Shown here: positions 35,950 to 48,374 of the stretch, in pieces | Numbering within the stretch: position 1 is the stretch's first letter | Layout of the letters: each line of letters begins with the position of its first letter | From: Pogostemon cablin | Taxonomy: Eukaryota; Streptophyta; Magnoliopsida; Lamiales; Lamiaceae | DNA: 64,000 bases | NCBI GenBank assembly: GCA_023678885.1 | Contig: CM042970.1 | Span: forward strand, 288,355 to 352,354 | Direction of reading: 5' to 3' | Position numbers and translations under genes: made by a program | Notes under the pieces: model-generated | Told to the model about the DNA's origin: nothing | The model's database searches: none | Seen by the model: the letters and a program-made list of their open reading frames with translations, nothing else

Positions 35950-38900
35950 ATGGCACTCAACTCACTTTCTGTTATACTTAAAGAGCACAAACTTACTGAC
36001 ACTAATTATGTTGACTGGAAGCAAAACATGGACATTGTTTTAACTGCTGAAGATTATATTTTTATTCTCACTGAGGAGTGTCCTCCGGCACCTACTGATG
36101 ACTCTATTGAAGAGCAAAGAGTTGCTTATAATAGGTGGGTCAAAGCTGATAGAATGACTAAGTGCTACATTTTGGCTTCTATGTCAAATGTACTTCAAAC
36201 TCAGCATCAAGCTATGCAAACCGCCTATGATATAATGCATAATCTTAGGGAACTTTTCAGGCATCAGAGTCGTCTTGCTAGGTCGAAGGGCATGTCTGTT
36301 CTAATGAACACCAAAATGGCTGAGGGCACTCCCGTAAGGAAGCATGTCCTTAGGATGATGGGTCAACTCAATGAGTTGGAAGTTCTTGGAGCTGAAATCG
36401 ATGGAAAAACCTAGGTCGATATCATACTCCAAAGCTTGCCTAGGAGTTTTGAGCAGTTTCACCTGAACTATGGTATGAATAAATATTTGTACACCTTGGC
36501 GAAACTTCTGACAGAACTTGTGGCGGCGAAAGAACTGTTTTGTAGACCTCCTCAGGTTCATGTTGCTGAAAATGCTGCTCATCCTAGGCCGAGAGGCGGT
36601 AGGAAGAAGAAAAAGCAAGGAAATTCAGCACCGGTGAACCAAGTGAATGCAAATGTTGGTGCGGTCAAGAAGCCTAAAGGCAAGTGCTTCAAATGTAAGC
36701 AGTCGGGACACTACAAGACTGACTGCCCTCTTCTGAAGAGGAATATGAATGGTAAGTCTTATATACTGGTTGTTGAATCGTGTTTAGCGACTGTATCTAC
36801 TGACACTTGGTGTGTAGATACGGGAGCCATTGACCATATCTGCAATTCTTTGCAGGGGTTCCACCAAACCCGACAGCTTAGTGATGGGGAGATTACCAAA
36901 CTCATGGGGAATACTACAAGAGTAGCAGCTGTCGCAGTGGGAGACGTTTATTTATTTTTTAATAAGAATAAAACTCTTATTTTGAGGAATTGTCTTTATG
37001 TACCTCATTTTAGAAAGAATTTAATTTCTGTTTCTAAATTGTTTATGGATGGATATTCTGTTTCTTTTAATGACAAGGTTGTTATAAGAAAAGATATAAT
37101 TATTATCTGTGATGGTGCATTGATAGATAATTTGTATACTCTTAATCTAATTTCTCCCACGATGCAACAAATTGAAAAGAATGACACATCTACTAATAAG
37201 AGAAAAGAACCTTCTAAAATGAACCAAACATATCTTTGGCATCTATGACTAGGTCATATTAACTTGAGTAGGATTCAAATGTTGATAGCTGATGGACCTC
37301 TGAGTTCATTAGTAGTGGAAAATTATCCAACTTGCGAATCCTGCTTGGAAGGTAAAATGACCAAAAGGCCTTTTAAGGAAAAGGGGTATAGATCCAAAGT
37401 TCTGTTGGAACTGGTTCATTCTTATTTATGTGGTCCTATGTCTATCCAGACAAGAGGTGGTTATGAATATTTCGTCACTTTCATTGATGATTATTCTAGA
37501 TACGAATATATTTATTTGATGCGCTGCAAGTCTGAGTGCTTTGATAAATTCAAATAGTACATGGCTGATGTGGAAAAGCAACTTGGAAAATATATCAACA
37601 CTACGATCTGATCGTAGTGGCGAATACCTCTTGGGAGAGTTTAGGAATTATTTATCAGAGAATGGGATTGAATCCCAATTGTCTACACTGGTCACACCCC
37701 AGCAGAATAGTGTAGTGGAAAGAATGAATAGGACTCTTATGGAAATTGTAAGATCAATGATGAGTTATTCGGAAATACCAAATTCTTTCTGGGGACATGC
37801 TTTAGAAACAGCAACTTACATTTTGAACTTAGTACCTTCTAAATCGGTAGCCTCCACACCCACAGAACTATGGACTGGGCAAAAACCTAGTTTGAAACAT
37901 GTTTAGATTTGAGGTGCTCCGGCACATGTGTTGAAGGCAGATGCCGATAAATTAGAATTGTGTACTGATGTTTGTCTGTTTATAGGGTATCCTAGAGGAA
38001 CAAAGGGTGGCTTATTTTATAGTCCTAAGGACCAAAAGGTGACCGTTAGCACGAACGCCAGATTTTTAGAAGAGGATTATGTAATGAACCACAAATCCAT
38101 GAGTAAAATTGTTCTAGATGAAGTAAGAGAGAAACACCAAACATAATACCAAATGTACAAGATGATATACCACAGGACACTGCACCGCGTGTCACATCTG
38201 ATACACAATTGCCTGCGGAGCCTCGTCGTAGTAGGAGGGTTGTGAGACAATCAGATAGATTCATGGGATTGGGAGAGTCTTCCGACTTGGTCCCAGGTGA
38301 ACATGAAATCGACACATGGGATTACAACGAGGCGCTACAAGATAAAGATGCTCAATTATGGCAAAATACAATGAAATCTGAAATAGAATCCATGTATTCT
38401 AATCAAGTCTGTGAGCTTGTAGAACCACCCAATGGTGTAAAAGCTATTGGATGCAAGTGGATCTATAAAAGAAAAAGAGGATCTGAAGATAAGGTGGAAA
38501 CCTTTAAAGCAAGGCTAGTGGCTAAAGGATATACTCAGAAAGAAGGAATCGATTATGAGGAAACCTTCTCGCCTGTGGCCATGCTTAAGTCAATCCGGAT
38601 TCTTTTGTTTACTGCTGCTCATATGGACTATGAGGTATGGCAAATGGATGTCAAGACAGCTTTCCTGAATGGAAGTCTTGAGGAAAACATCTACATGAAG
38701 CAACCAGAGGAATTCATTGCAAAGGGCGAAGAACATCTTGTGTGCAAGCTTAAAAGGTCCATTTATGAATTGAAACAAGCTTCAAGATCATGGAACATCC
38801 GTTTTGATGATGTAATCCAGTCATATGGATTTATTCAATGTGCGGATGAATCATGTGTGTACAAGAAGTGTGACAGAAACGTAGTGGTATTTCTTGTACT

Positions 38901-39894
38901 CTATATGGATGATATTCTGCTAATTGGAAACAATGTAAAGGTATTATCGGGTGTAAGGGTATGGTTGTCCAAGCAGTTTGAGATGAAGGACTTAGGAGAA
39001 GCCAGACATATTCTTGGGATCAAATTAATAAGGGATCGCAAGAAAATAATGATGTGCTTATCCCAAGCTTCATACATTGATACAATCCTGACTCGTTTTA
39101 GCATGCAAGATTCCAAGAAAGGTTTTCTACCTTTCAAACATGGAATACCTCTATCTAAGAATATGTGTCCAAAGACACAACAGGAAATAGAGGCAATGAA
39201 GTTGGTCCCCTATGCTTTGGCAGTAGGAAGCCTCATGTATACTATGCTATGTATGAGACTGGATATCTGTTATGTCGTGGGCATGGTCAGTAGGTATCAA
39301 AGTAATCCAGGATAAGGGCATTGGACTGCGGTAAAGCATATTTTGAAGTACCTGCGAAGGACTAGGGATTATGTGCTGGTTTACCGAGTAGATACTTTGT
39401 TACCTTTGGGTTACACTGATTTGGATTTCCAGTCAGATAGGGATGCTAGTAAATTCACCTCGGGTTATGTGTATACTCTTGGAGGAGGAGCCATAATATA
39501 GAGGAGTGTAAAGCAGAAATGCGTTGCAGACTCCACCATGGAAGCTGAATATGTAGCAGCCTTTGAGGCAGCTAAAGAAGCAGTATGGCTCAGGAACTTC
39601 TTAATGGATTTGGATGTGATTCCTGGTTTACCCAAAGCGATCACAATTTATTGTGATAACAGTGGTGCAGTAGCAAACTCGAAGGAACCACGAGCCCATA
39701 AGGCGAGTAAACACATTGAGCGCAAGTAACACCAGATACGAGACATCGTTAGAAGAGGGAAAGTTGGTGTCGTTAAGATTGCATCTGAGGATAATCTTGC
39801 TGATCCTTTTACTAAGAGCCTTCCAACGAAAGCGTTCGATGGGCATGTAGAAGGAATGGGGATTAGATGCGTGTCAGCAGATTTGGCAGCGTAG
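35950..39894 (+). pseudogene. Copia gag-pol polyprotein, inactivated
   Basis: Gag starts at 35950 (MALNSLSVILKEHKLTD). A CCHC zinc knuckle (CFKCKQSGHYKTDC) lies near 36690. Protease (WCVDTGA) follows, then integrase (LGHI, CESCLEGK, FIDDYSRY, RSDRSGEY). Reverse transcriptase has KARLVAKGYTQ, the MDVKTAFLNG aspartate and YMDD. RNase H has ADSTMEAEY and YCDNSGA. In-frame stops sit at 36412, 37246, 37555, 37904, 39313, about 39499 and 39727, with frame changes near 37598 and 38140. It cannot make a polyprotein. Upstream 33210-35949 is a long leader, GC-rich at 33420-34090 and 34816-34930, without recognisable coding. Confidence 0.9.
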
Positions 39895-39916
39895 TCTTTT
39901 AGTATAAGTAGGAGAT

Positions 39917-40452
39917 TGTTAGATTTGTATACTAAAAGTCTTGCTTTTGTATTGAACAATGTTTTAACAATTTTATTTGAATAAGAATCAAATGATCAAA
40001 CTATTTACATATTATAAATTGTTTATTTATATAATTGTGCAAAAGTCCATTTACTTTATACTGTAGATAATATGTTGTGCGACATCACGTGGAAGATCAT
40101 ATTATTGGTTTCCTTATAAAGTATAAACAGATGCTCACAATCGAGATAGACGGGGACTATCTATCGAGATGGTAGTAGTGTGATTTGGTATTAGTTTGTC
40201 TTGACTATAGAATCACATTAGCGCGCTTAGTGTGCATTGAGCAGGACCGCATGAGATCGTTCGACTTATACTGACTTATAGGAGAACTTAATCTCAGCTA
40301 TTATGGATGCTCGTGCTCTTAATCCCTATACAATAACCTCGACACGTAAGACAATATATATTTCTTTGATTCATCAATGGGTGAGATTTATATATATTAA
40401 ATCAACAAACTCGGTAAGTTGGGAAGTAGTGTTGTCTCTATGGTGTGATGTT
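39917..40452 (+). repeat. Copia element 1, 3' LTR, left part
   Basis: Starts TGTTAGATTTGTATAC right after a purine-rich tract, matches the first part of the 5' LTR and breaks at the atgtt target duplication of the nested element. Confidence 0.88.
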
Positions 40453-42044
40453 TGATTAACCATTTTGTAGTAGTGATGACCAATCAAAATAATTTATCGA
40501 ACCACAGGGAGGTCGGCGCTAGAGCTTAAGCGAGATCACGTTTATTGTAATTTTATAGAGACGAATCATCAATGGGTAGTTTGATCAAACAAGAAATTAA
40601 ATCAATCAAAGCAAGCAAGCAAGCAATGATTAGCGAACAAGATAGATGGATGAAAAGTGGTTTTTCAAATTAAGTAAAAGTGAGATTAACAACAATTAAG
40701 AAGTGGAAATCCTAGGATAAATACATCGAATTCACATGAATCATGGATTGAAGACTAAGGGCCAACACTAAAATCACCTAAACTCCCTCTCAAGATGGAT
40801 AGGATATGGTTCTAAACATAGCTCAATGAATTGGTTCTCACTCAAACAATTTCAACTAGGTACTAAGCTTGAAATGAGAGTCCCTTCACACGATTAATCA
40901 ACCTCTCGATCAAACCAATCATATATTCTATCAAAGGGTTCTAAACTCTAAAGGATTTCTCAATCTCTTTACAATTTATAATGCACATGAAGTGTTTGAT
41001 GAAATGATTCACTCAATTATCCTAAACATATAATTGATTTCTCATTCTAATCACATATTTAGAACAACTAAACACACAAATCATCAATACAAATCAAGCA
41101 ATTAATAATCAATGATAGAAAACCATAAATCCAATCAACATATAAATTCAAATACACAAATTCTAAAATTATCAAACAACTCTCATGTTGTTAATCTCAC
41201 AAGGGAGATTAGCCTACCATATTCATAAAGAAATTAACATAGACAATTAAATCCTTACAAATCGTGATAAAACTATGAGGTTTAATACAAAGATTGAATG
41301 GAAACTCCCTTGATCTATCTTCAATGGTGATCTCCTTCCCTTCTTTGCACGTTCCTCTCTTCCTTGATCATTTTCCTTCACTTGGATGTAGAAATTGATG
41401 GTGGGATACTGGTAGATCCAAAGGATGAAGAATGGATGAAGATGATGGTGTGGAATGGAAGAAATGGTGTGTGAGGTGTGTGCAGGGTTGTGAATTTCGG
41501 ATCTCCCTTTAAATGTTGAATAAATGGATATTTATACCCCTTGAAAAGCTTCTAGAAGGTATTGGAATTTTTAGTAGCTTTTTACACAACACGATTCATG
41601 CTCTGCAACACGGCCACAAGGTGGCCGTGTTGGGTGAATTGATGTCGCTGCACGACCAAGACTTACAGAGCCGTGTTACGCAACACGGCGCGTGTGCTGT
41701 AACACGGGAACAGGGTGGTCATGTTGGATGAATTGATGACGACACACGGCCACCTCTTACAGGGCCGTGTTTCGTACACGTCCCGTGTTGGTGCATGCCC
41801 TTGTTTCCTTCACTGTTTTAGCCCGTTCTCCCTCGTTTCAACTCCGAATTGAGATCCACTTTTTTCTACGTCTACCTTATCATGTCTAGCATCCATTAAA
41901 ACTGAAAATCATAGGTTTAAGCTCATTCACACATATTTCAATAAAAATACAAAATACAACCAAATAACACATGAATACTGATAAAAAATACACGAAAACA
42001 CACATAAAAAGACACTAAAATCTAGGTGAAAATATCATTCATCA
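40453..42044 (-). repeat. Nested element, full-length LTR (1592 bp)
   Basis: Its 41415-42044 part matches 44010-44660. Contains CAACACGGCC-rich segments and a perfect hairpin at 41609-41633 (arms AACACGGCCAC / GTGGCCGTGTT, loop AAG). Confidence 0.8.
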
Positions 42045-44009
42045 CACCCCCAAACTTAAAGTATTGTACGTCCCCGAACAATATAAATGATAAACTAAGG
42101 GGTGAGATTTTCACCTTGGAATAGACAAAACGAACATAAGTAATAACACATCAATAGCAATAAGAATTACAAATCATGCTAAGTCATCCTACAACATTAA
42201 ACTCATAACATGAAAAATTAACAAGTTCAATCTAAAGAGAATAAAAGTGTAATATAGTCCCTTTTTAGTCCAAGCCTCACATAGGTTATAAATGTCACTC
42301 AACACTCTTTAAAGTAGGGTAAATCAATACTCATTAATCGATTGGCTCGACTCGCTATAAGTTTGCTCGTGGACTATATTGACAAACCGCCAAAGTTTCC
42401 ATTAGTGATTAAAAAGGTCTTTCATTAAGGATGTAATGATAGGCTCTTTGGTAGGGTAGGAAGAATATGGATATAAGTGACTAATCAAGTGTAAGTAATA
42501 AAAAAGGTAGCTACTTTCTTCCATTCCTTAACAATTTCTTTCTTCCTTTCTTTTCTTTAATGATCACAAGCACTAATCATCAACTTTCCTTGAATTGAGC
42601 TTCTTTTAATGCATGCTTCCTTCTTTGGATTTTTATTTTCTTGAGCATCTTGTTGTTGTTTTGCTCATTTTTCTTATTTTGAGGTTGCATGATCACTCTT
42701 GTTTTTGCTTTTTTCATCCTTTTTCTTACTTGTTTACCATTTCATTTCTTCGTTTTGCTTTCTCATCAAACCTTTTTAACTACCATCTTCTCAATCACTC
42801 ACACAAAAGGGTAAATATATAAGGCTCATAGCGGGTAATCAAGGCTTGTAATGTGCTAAATTCACAATAAAATGGCTTTAAGGCTCAAAGTGGTTGACTA
42901 GGGATGATGTTCATGGTAGGGAAATATTTGGCAATGACTATAAATGACAAGGATGACCTTAGATCATTTCATTAATCTCCACAAATCGGGTTGGTTCCTA
43001 TAGTCCTTGAGCAAGTTTTAGCTTATCAAAACTCAATCGATCCACTCATGAAGAAAAATACCATGTATGCACAATTGAGGCTCAAACGCTCACAAGCTTG
43101 TGCTTGGACCTTAAGGACTTATTACACCACATCCATCTTAAAATTGAACAAGTTAAATAAAACATGTCACAATTCGAAAGTGTAGAGATTCTTAATCATA
43201 ACTTGTCTCACTTATCACAACAACATGTTATCACTCATATTCAAAAATGACTCACGACATCCCTAAACAAACCACCAAACATATCAAGACAAAAATAAGA
43301 AAACACACAAAACATAAAATAAAGACTCAACAAACAAGAAACAAAACAAAAACACATAATATGCAAGAATAAAAATCACCATCATTAACAATAAAGCACA
43401 CATTTTATATCATCCATGACAATTAAGCTCACAATCATCCCAACCTTTGATTGAAAAGTAAACTTCCCAAAAACATAACACATAAAGTAGCATGCTAATT
43501 CATTCAATCCAAATCAAAATCAATTAGAAGTGATAAGGTGTAGAGTACTCCCTCAATAGGCATTTGGTAAGGAAAGCGTTCACTTCAAGCCTCATTCGTG
43601 CTTCCAATACCCTTCATTCATACTTAAAAACTCATACAACACCATTAGCTCAACAATTGCATTAAAAATATAGACTATCATGCACTTCAACACAATCAAT
43701 CATACCAAAATCCAACCAAACTCATGAGAAAAATTTTAAAATTGACTAATTTTACAAGAAGACCTATCATCATCAATATATCATCATATCAAGCACAATC
43801 AAATGGTGAGTCACACCACGCATCTCCCCCCAAACTTAAATTGAACTAAGAGGTGAGAATTAAGTTTGTAAAAAGTGGTGAGACTTACCCTTGTAGTTTC
43901 ATCAATGAGAAGCATACGCATCCACACGACTCAAGCTATGTTCACCACGCACTAGCCCCCCAAACCTAACTCGAGACAAGAGTTGAGAATTAAGTTTGCA
44001 ATAAAATTG

Positions 44010-44660
44010 GATCCAAAGAATGAAGAATGGATGAAGATGATGGTGTGGATTGGAAGAAATGGTGTGTGAGGTGTGTCCAGGGTTGTGAATTTCGGATCTC
44101 CCTTCAAATGTTGAATAAATGGGTATTTATATCCCTAGGGAAGCTTCTAGAAGGTTCTGGAATTTTTAGCAGCTTTTTACACAACACGAGTCATGCTCTG
44201 CAACACGGCCATAAGGTGGCCGTGTTGGGTGAATTGATGTCGCTGCACGGCCAAGACTTACAGGGCCGTGTTACGCAACATGGCGCGTGTGCTGCAACAC
44301 GGCTCGTGTGCTGTAATACGGGCACAGGGTAGTCGTGTTGGATGAATTGATGATAGCACACGATCACCTCTTACAGGGCCGTGTTCCGTACACAGCCCGC
44401 GTTGGTGCATGCCCTTGTTTCCTTCAATGTTTTACCTCGTTCTCCCTCGTTTCAACTCCGAATTGAGATCTACTTTTTTCTACGTCTTTCTTATCATGTC
44501 TAACATCCATTAAAAACTAAAAATTATAGGTTTAAGCTCATTCACACACATTTCAATAAAAATACAAAACACAATCAAATAACACATGAATACTGATAAA
44601 AAAATACATGAAAACACACGTAAAAAGACACTAAAATCTAGGTGAAAATATCACTCATCA
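44010..44660 (-). repeat. Nested element, truncated second LTR (651 bp)
   Basis: Matches only the right 630 bp of the full LTR; similarity stops at the GGATCC-like word at 44010. About 960 bp of this LTR, with the adjoining PBS, have been lost. Confidence 0.78.
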
Positions 44661-45526
44661 ATGTTGATTGTAGAAGAAATATGTGTCTAATTAAATAGGT
44701 TGATGATGTCCCCTTGAAAATCTCATAAGGATTATCATGTAAATCTTGCAAATTGATTAATTTCGGCATTATAATGAGGTTGAGTGGTACTACTCTCAGA
44801 TGAAATATTAATTAATAGAGTTGTCAGTAACTTAATTAATTAATGAGCATTGTATATCTTAAATATAGGGTGACTGTCAGGCTCATAATAAGAAGGAGCC
44901 TATGACGTAATTATGGGATTGGAGCGGCAGTGCGTAATAATATTTTAGTGGAATATATTATTATTATTGGACTTAAGTATAAGTTTTGGGCTAAACTTGG
45001 ATACTTAAGCCCAATGGAGTCCCGACTCTAATTTCTCCTCCTGGTCCCTGCTGTAGCCCATATATAAGTCATCACAGCTGTCTGGAAACCCTAAGACATT
45101 CACGCCTAACACTGTGAGAAAGAAAATAGAACAGCAGATTGAGAAGATCTTGAGGATCATCGCCCACACGACGTCAAGATTGGACTTGGGGAATACAGTA
45201 GAAGATCAAGAGGTCCTTTACTGCTGCTGTTCGTCAACTTCTACAATTTTTCTAAAATCTTTTGTAACTCCAAACTAGCCGAGTGATACACTGTTGAAAA
45301 GCCACGAAAGAGAGGATCGTTTTGGCGCATAGATCACTCAAATCAGGGATCGAATAAGGAAGTTATGCCCAAAACAGTGAGGTCGCGCATGCTACTGGCG
45401 AGAATTCATTCTCTTCTTCAATATACCCTGGTGAAAGCTAATATGATTTTATGTTCTTGCTTCCACTCATATAGAATCGTATGGAACCCTAACGGTTCAC
45501 GTTAATCAAATGATCGAACGCTAACA
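44661..45526 (+). repeat. Copia element 1, 3' LTR, right part
   Basis: Continues the LTR after the nested insertion and ends GCTAACA. Contains roughly 190 bp (about 45240-45430) absent from the 5' LTR. Confidence 0.82.
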
Positions 45527-45906
45527 CTCCTCTGAGCCAAAATTCTCAAAATTTTGAGCACGTGCAACACACACATGATTTCAGATGAGTTTTTTAAATT
45601 TTTGACGAGAAATGACTAAATTTGAACAAAAAAACTAAAATCGGACAACGGAGGACCAAAAGTGAAAATTGCAATAAAAAAAGGGATAAGTTGGAACAGT
45701 CCATACTTGCAGGACTAACTTTGAGTGTGTGCAACTCACGCATAATTTTCTGGCGAGTTTTTTAAATTTTCGGCAAAAAAGGACTAAATTTGGATTAAAA
45801 AAACTAAAATCGAACAAAGAAGGACCAAAAGTGAAAAATATAATAAAAAATAATTGAAGTTGAAAAAAATCATACTTATATGACCAATTTTTATATTTAC
45901 CCTTAA
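45527..45906 (-). repeat. Right arm of the large inverted repeat
   Basis: Reverse-complement match of 31274-31625, with the same two-module structure. It begins directly at the end of the copia 3' LTR and ends near TTTACCCTTAAAC. Confidence 0.65.
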
Positions 45907-46603
45907 ACATATTCAAATCACTTTAAATATAGAGGAATATAATAACATAATGAATACATAATATTTTTAAACATTCTTTAACTATGGTGTCATATTTACA
46001 TGAAGAAAACCCTTAAATATGGGGAACAATAACAATTTAAATAATTAAAATACAAATATAAAAAATAGAAATAAATCGTAATTAGCATTTTCACTGTTCC
46101 ATACATATATATTTTTGCTTGTGAGCGTAGTATACAAAAATAATTGGTTAGAGATCTTGGATATCCTGTTACATTTTGGTATTACATCTCTTGTTACACG
46201 AGTTTGATGAGTTATACGAATGCGGAGAGGAAAATCTCAACATTTACTCTTAGGGTTGATTTTTAGGGTATAAATTATTTTAGAGTTGATATTCGGTACA
46301 CCGTGGTGCAAGGGTGCACTCATATGTATATAACTCTTTATTCTATTTTATATACATATTTCTTAATAATTGTATACTTTTTTCACATTCAATTTTTCAT
46401 TCAAAAAAACTAGCATCCATATGTGTATAACTTTTTATTCAATAGTGTATACATATTTTTTAATAGTTGTGCATTTTTTTACACTCAATTTTTCATTAAA
46501 AAAACTAACAAACAAATAGTATACATTTTTGTTCATAATTGTATATATTTTTGTTAATAATTGTATACATTTCTGAAAGTGGGTGCACTGTATCCTGAGG
46601 TGC
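45907..46603. other. AT-rich intergenic DNA with GTGCAC words
   Basis: AT-rich. From about 46290 it carries TGCACTC/GTGCACC words and repeated TATACATA/TTTTTCACTC segments (twice, near 46318-46400 and 46420-46500), suggesting a decayed MITE. No gene seen. Confidence 0.45.
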
Positions 46604-46778
46604 ACCCAAGTGCACAGTATTATTAGCCATTATTTTATACGTGTCAATCATCCAATTGTTTGAAATAGGAGATGTAACACTAAAATGATATGGTGTACCC
46701 AAGTGCACAGTATTATTAGCCATTATTTTATTCTACGTGTCAACGATTTGTAAAAGAAGATGTAACACTAAAATATAA
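46604..46778. repeat. 93-bp imperfect tandem duplication
   Basis: The word ACCCAAGTGCACAGTATTAT starts at 46604 and again at 46697; ATGTAACACTAAAAT closes both units. Confidence 0.75.
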
Positions 46779-47041
46779 CATTAGTGTGGAACGGTTGTTT
46801 AGGTTAGGTAATTGAATGTGTAGTCAGCAGCGTTTACTCGTGTGATGCAAATCTCTACTGAACAGAAGTGCTAAAAGGGAAATAACAACTTCAGTTGTTG
46901 TAAGTAGCGGTTTTATAGAAGTGGAGTGGAATCTAAACCAGAAATATCCTTGTTTTCCCAATCATCCATCTTATCAGCTCGCCTCCGCCTACCGCAAATA
47001 CTCAACTCCTCTATTATCACTGGAATTCCACTTGCTTCATG

Positions 47042-47604
47042 GTATTTCGCTCTAATTTTCACTCCCACTCTCTCTCATTTCCTAATCTTTTTATACCTCT
47101 TCAATTCGTTTTTTTTTTGTTGAATTTAGATTGAGATTAGAAATGGTTGAAGAAATAATTTTGTTTCACTCATCTGTCAATATTGTGATCTCTATGCCTA
47201 CTTATACTATGTAAAATTCTGGTTCATTAAACTTTATTTCAGCAATGAAGTAAGGATTCATACTTAACGTAATTTATTGCACAAGTTTAGATTGGTTTAC
47301 GCGTTATCTTGTGAAAGGAGAATTATTTAATATACTAGTTAATTTGACACAAGACGTGGAATGCTTTGATAAATGTGTGGTGGATCTTTGTTTGGCTATT
47401 GTTGAGCACCAATCTAAAAGATTAAGTCTAAAGATAGGAATACTTAATATTCAAGTTTATAACTATAGATGTTTTCTCTGACAAGTTGTTGAGTTGTGTG
47501 GAAGAAACAGTAAATGGAGGTGCTTTCAAAAGCTTATACTATTGATGAAGTAGTCTTTTGATTTGCCAGATACCAATTGCTTATAATGTGATGGTACTCT
47601 TCAG
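47042..47604 (+). other. Putative 5' UTR intron of the 47.65-kb gene
   Basis: GT donor after ...CTTCATG at 47041, AG acceptor at 47604 after a TCTTCAG tract. The upstream stretch 46930-47041 is C-rich like a plant 5' UTR. Splicing would create a short upstream ATG frame (ATG GTA ATT TGA) across the junction. Inferred from sequence alone. Confidence 0.45.
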
Positions 47605-47649
47605 GTAATTTGATGATAGGCGAAACTCATTCTGTTGTTGAAAACTCCA

Positions 47650-48117
47650 ATGATGTTATCTTTCACAAAAACTTTCACAACTTTTCCGTCTCAAATTCCA
47701 TGTGCGTCCCCATGTTATTGTGCTCAATCCCTCTTAGTAATCCGAAGCAGTAGTGAGAATGAGAGCAGCGACTTGCAACCATTGGCATCTGATGGGCAAA
47801 ACATAACTCCACCAGATGCAGTAGAAATACGGTTTAAAAGAGGTTCGCGAAGAAGAAGAAAACAAGCAGAGGAGGGCAAAATGCCAGCAAAGAAGGTGCC
47901 AAAGGATTGGGATTCCATGAATGTGTGGAAGAAGGGTGTAGAGCTATACGTGGGTGAGAAGGGTGCTCTGTTTTGGCTTAACAAGTTTGCATATGCCTCA
48001 ATATTCATTGTAATTGGGGGATGGATTCTGTTCCGCTTTGTCGGTTTAAAATCTGGTTTTTTCTGGATGAATATGAATTATGTGACCTGGGATTTCTTAA
48101 TTATTCGTATGTCCTAG
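47650..48117 (+). CDS. Unrecognised small membrane protein, probably plastid-targeted
   Basis: 155 aa from the ATG at 47650; the frame extends up only to a TTG. The N-terminus (MMLSFTKTFTTFPSQIP) is rich in Ser/Thr/Phe without acidic residues, like a transit peptide. An acidic linker, a basic cluster (RFKRGSRRRRKQ) and a conserved-looking block follow (KKGVELYVGEKGALFWLNKF). One membrane segment comes next (AYASIFIVIGGWILFRFVG). The 20-odd residues after FRFVG are low in complexity, and a GT donor sits right after them at about 48045, so the true 3' end may be spliced; I found no convincing acceptor. I cannot name the family. It lies where Arabidopsis has an unannotated gene between TMEM214 and the C2 gene, but I do not claim orthology. 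Confidence 0.65.
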   Translation: MMLSFTKTFTTFPSQIPCASPCYCAQSLLVIRSSSENESSDLQPLASDGQNITPPDAVEIRFKRGSRRRRKQAEEGKMPAKKVPKDWDSMNVWKKGVELYVGEKGALFWLNKFAYASIFIVIGGWILFRFVGLKSGFFWMNMNYVTWDFLIIRMS

Positions 48118-48374
48118 GATTAACACTATACCACGGGGGTATATAAATATTTGCTTGTTTTGTGTTTTGATAATTTATGCCTATTCTAGTTTGGGTTTTT
48201 AAAATACCTATAAATCCTATAAAATTTCAATACACCCACTTTTGGCAAAGATTTGTTTGAGACATGAATTCTATGAGACCTTTATACTTAATAGTGATGC
48301 CCAAATGATGAAAACAATAATGGTATTGTTAACGTTATAGTATAAATGAAAAGTGATAACATTTTTAAAGAAAA

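Larger units (their letters stand above)
40453..44660 (-). mobile_element. Nested non-autonomous LTR element (4.2 kb)
   Basis: Inserted in the 3' LTR of copia element 1, with perfect 5-bp duplications atgtt (40448-40452, 44661-44665). LTR ends are TGATTAACC and CTCATCA as read on the plus strand. On the minus strand a purine tract (AAGTTTGGGGGTG) precedes the left LTR at 42045, so the element points leftward. The interior 42045-44009 has no recognisable gag or pol and is A/C-rich, so it depends on another element for movement. Superfamily is not assigned; Ty3-type relatives are my guess. Confidence 0.82.
31989..45526 (+). mobile_element. Decayed Ty1/copia LTR retrotransposon with nested insertions
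   Basis: 5' LTR 31989-33195, PBS 33198-33209, long leader with a MITE, gag-pol 35950-39894, polypurine tract just before 39917, and a 3' LTR interrupted by another LTR element (39917-40452 and 44661-45526). Domain order is gag, protease, integrase, reverse transcriptase, RNase H, which defines copia. The 5-bp flanks (ctttc left, ctcct right) do not match, so one end has probably been rearranged. Confidence 0.9.

Noticed and set aside
41513..41731. Open frame in the nested LTR (also 44027-44332)
   Set aside because: It reads through repeated CACGGCC words, has no domain and occurs in both LTRs, as expected for non-coding LTR DNA.
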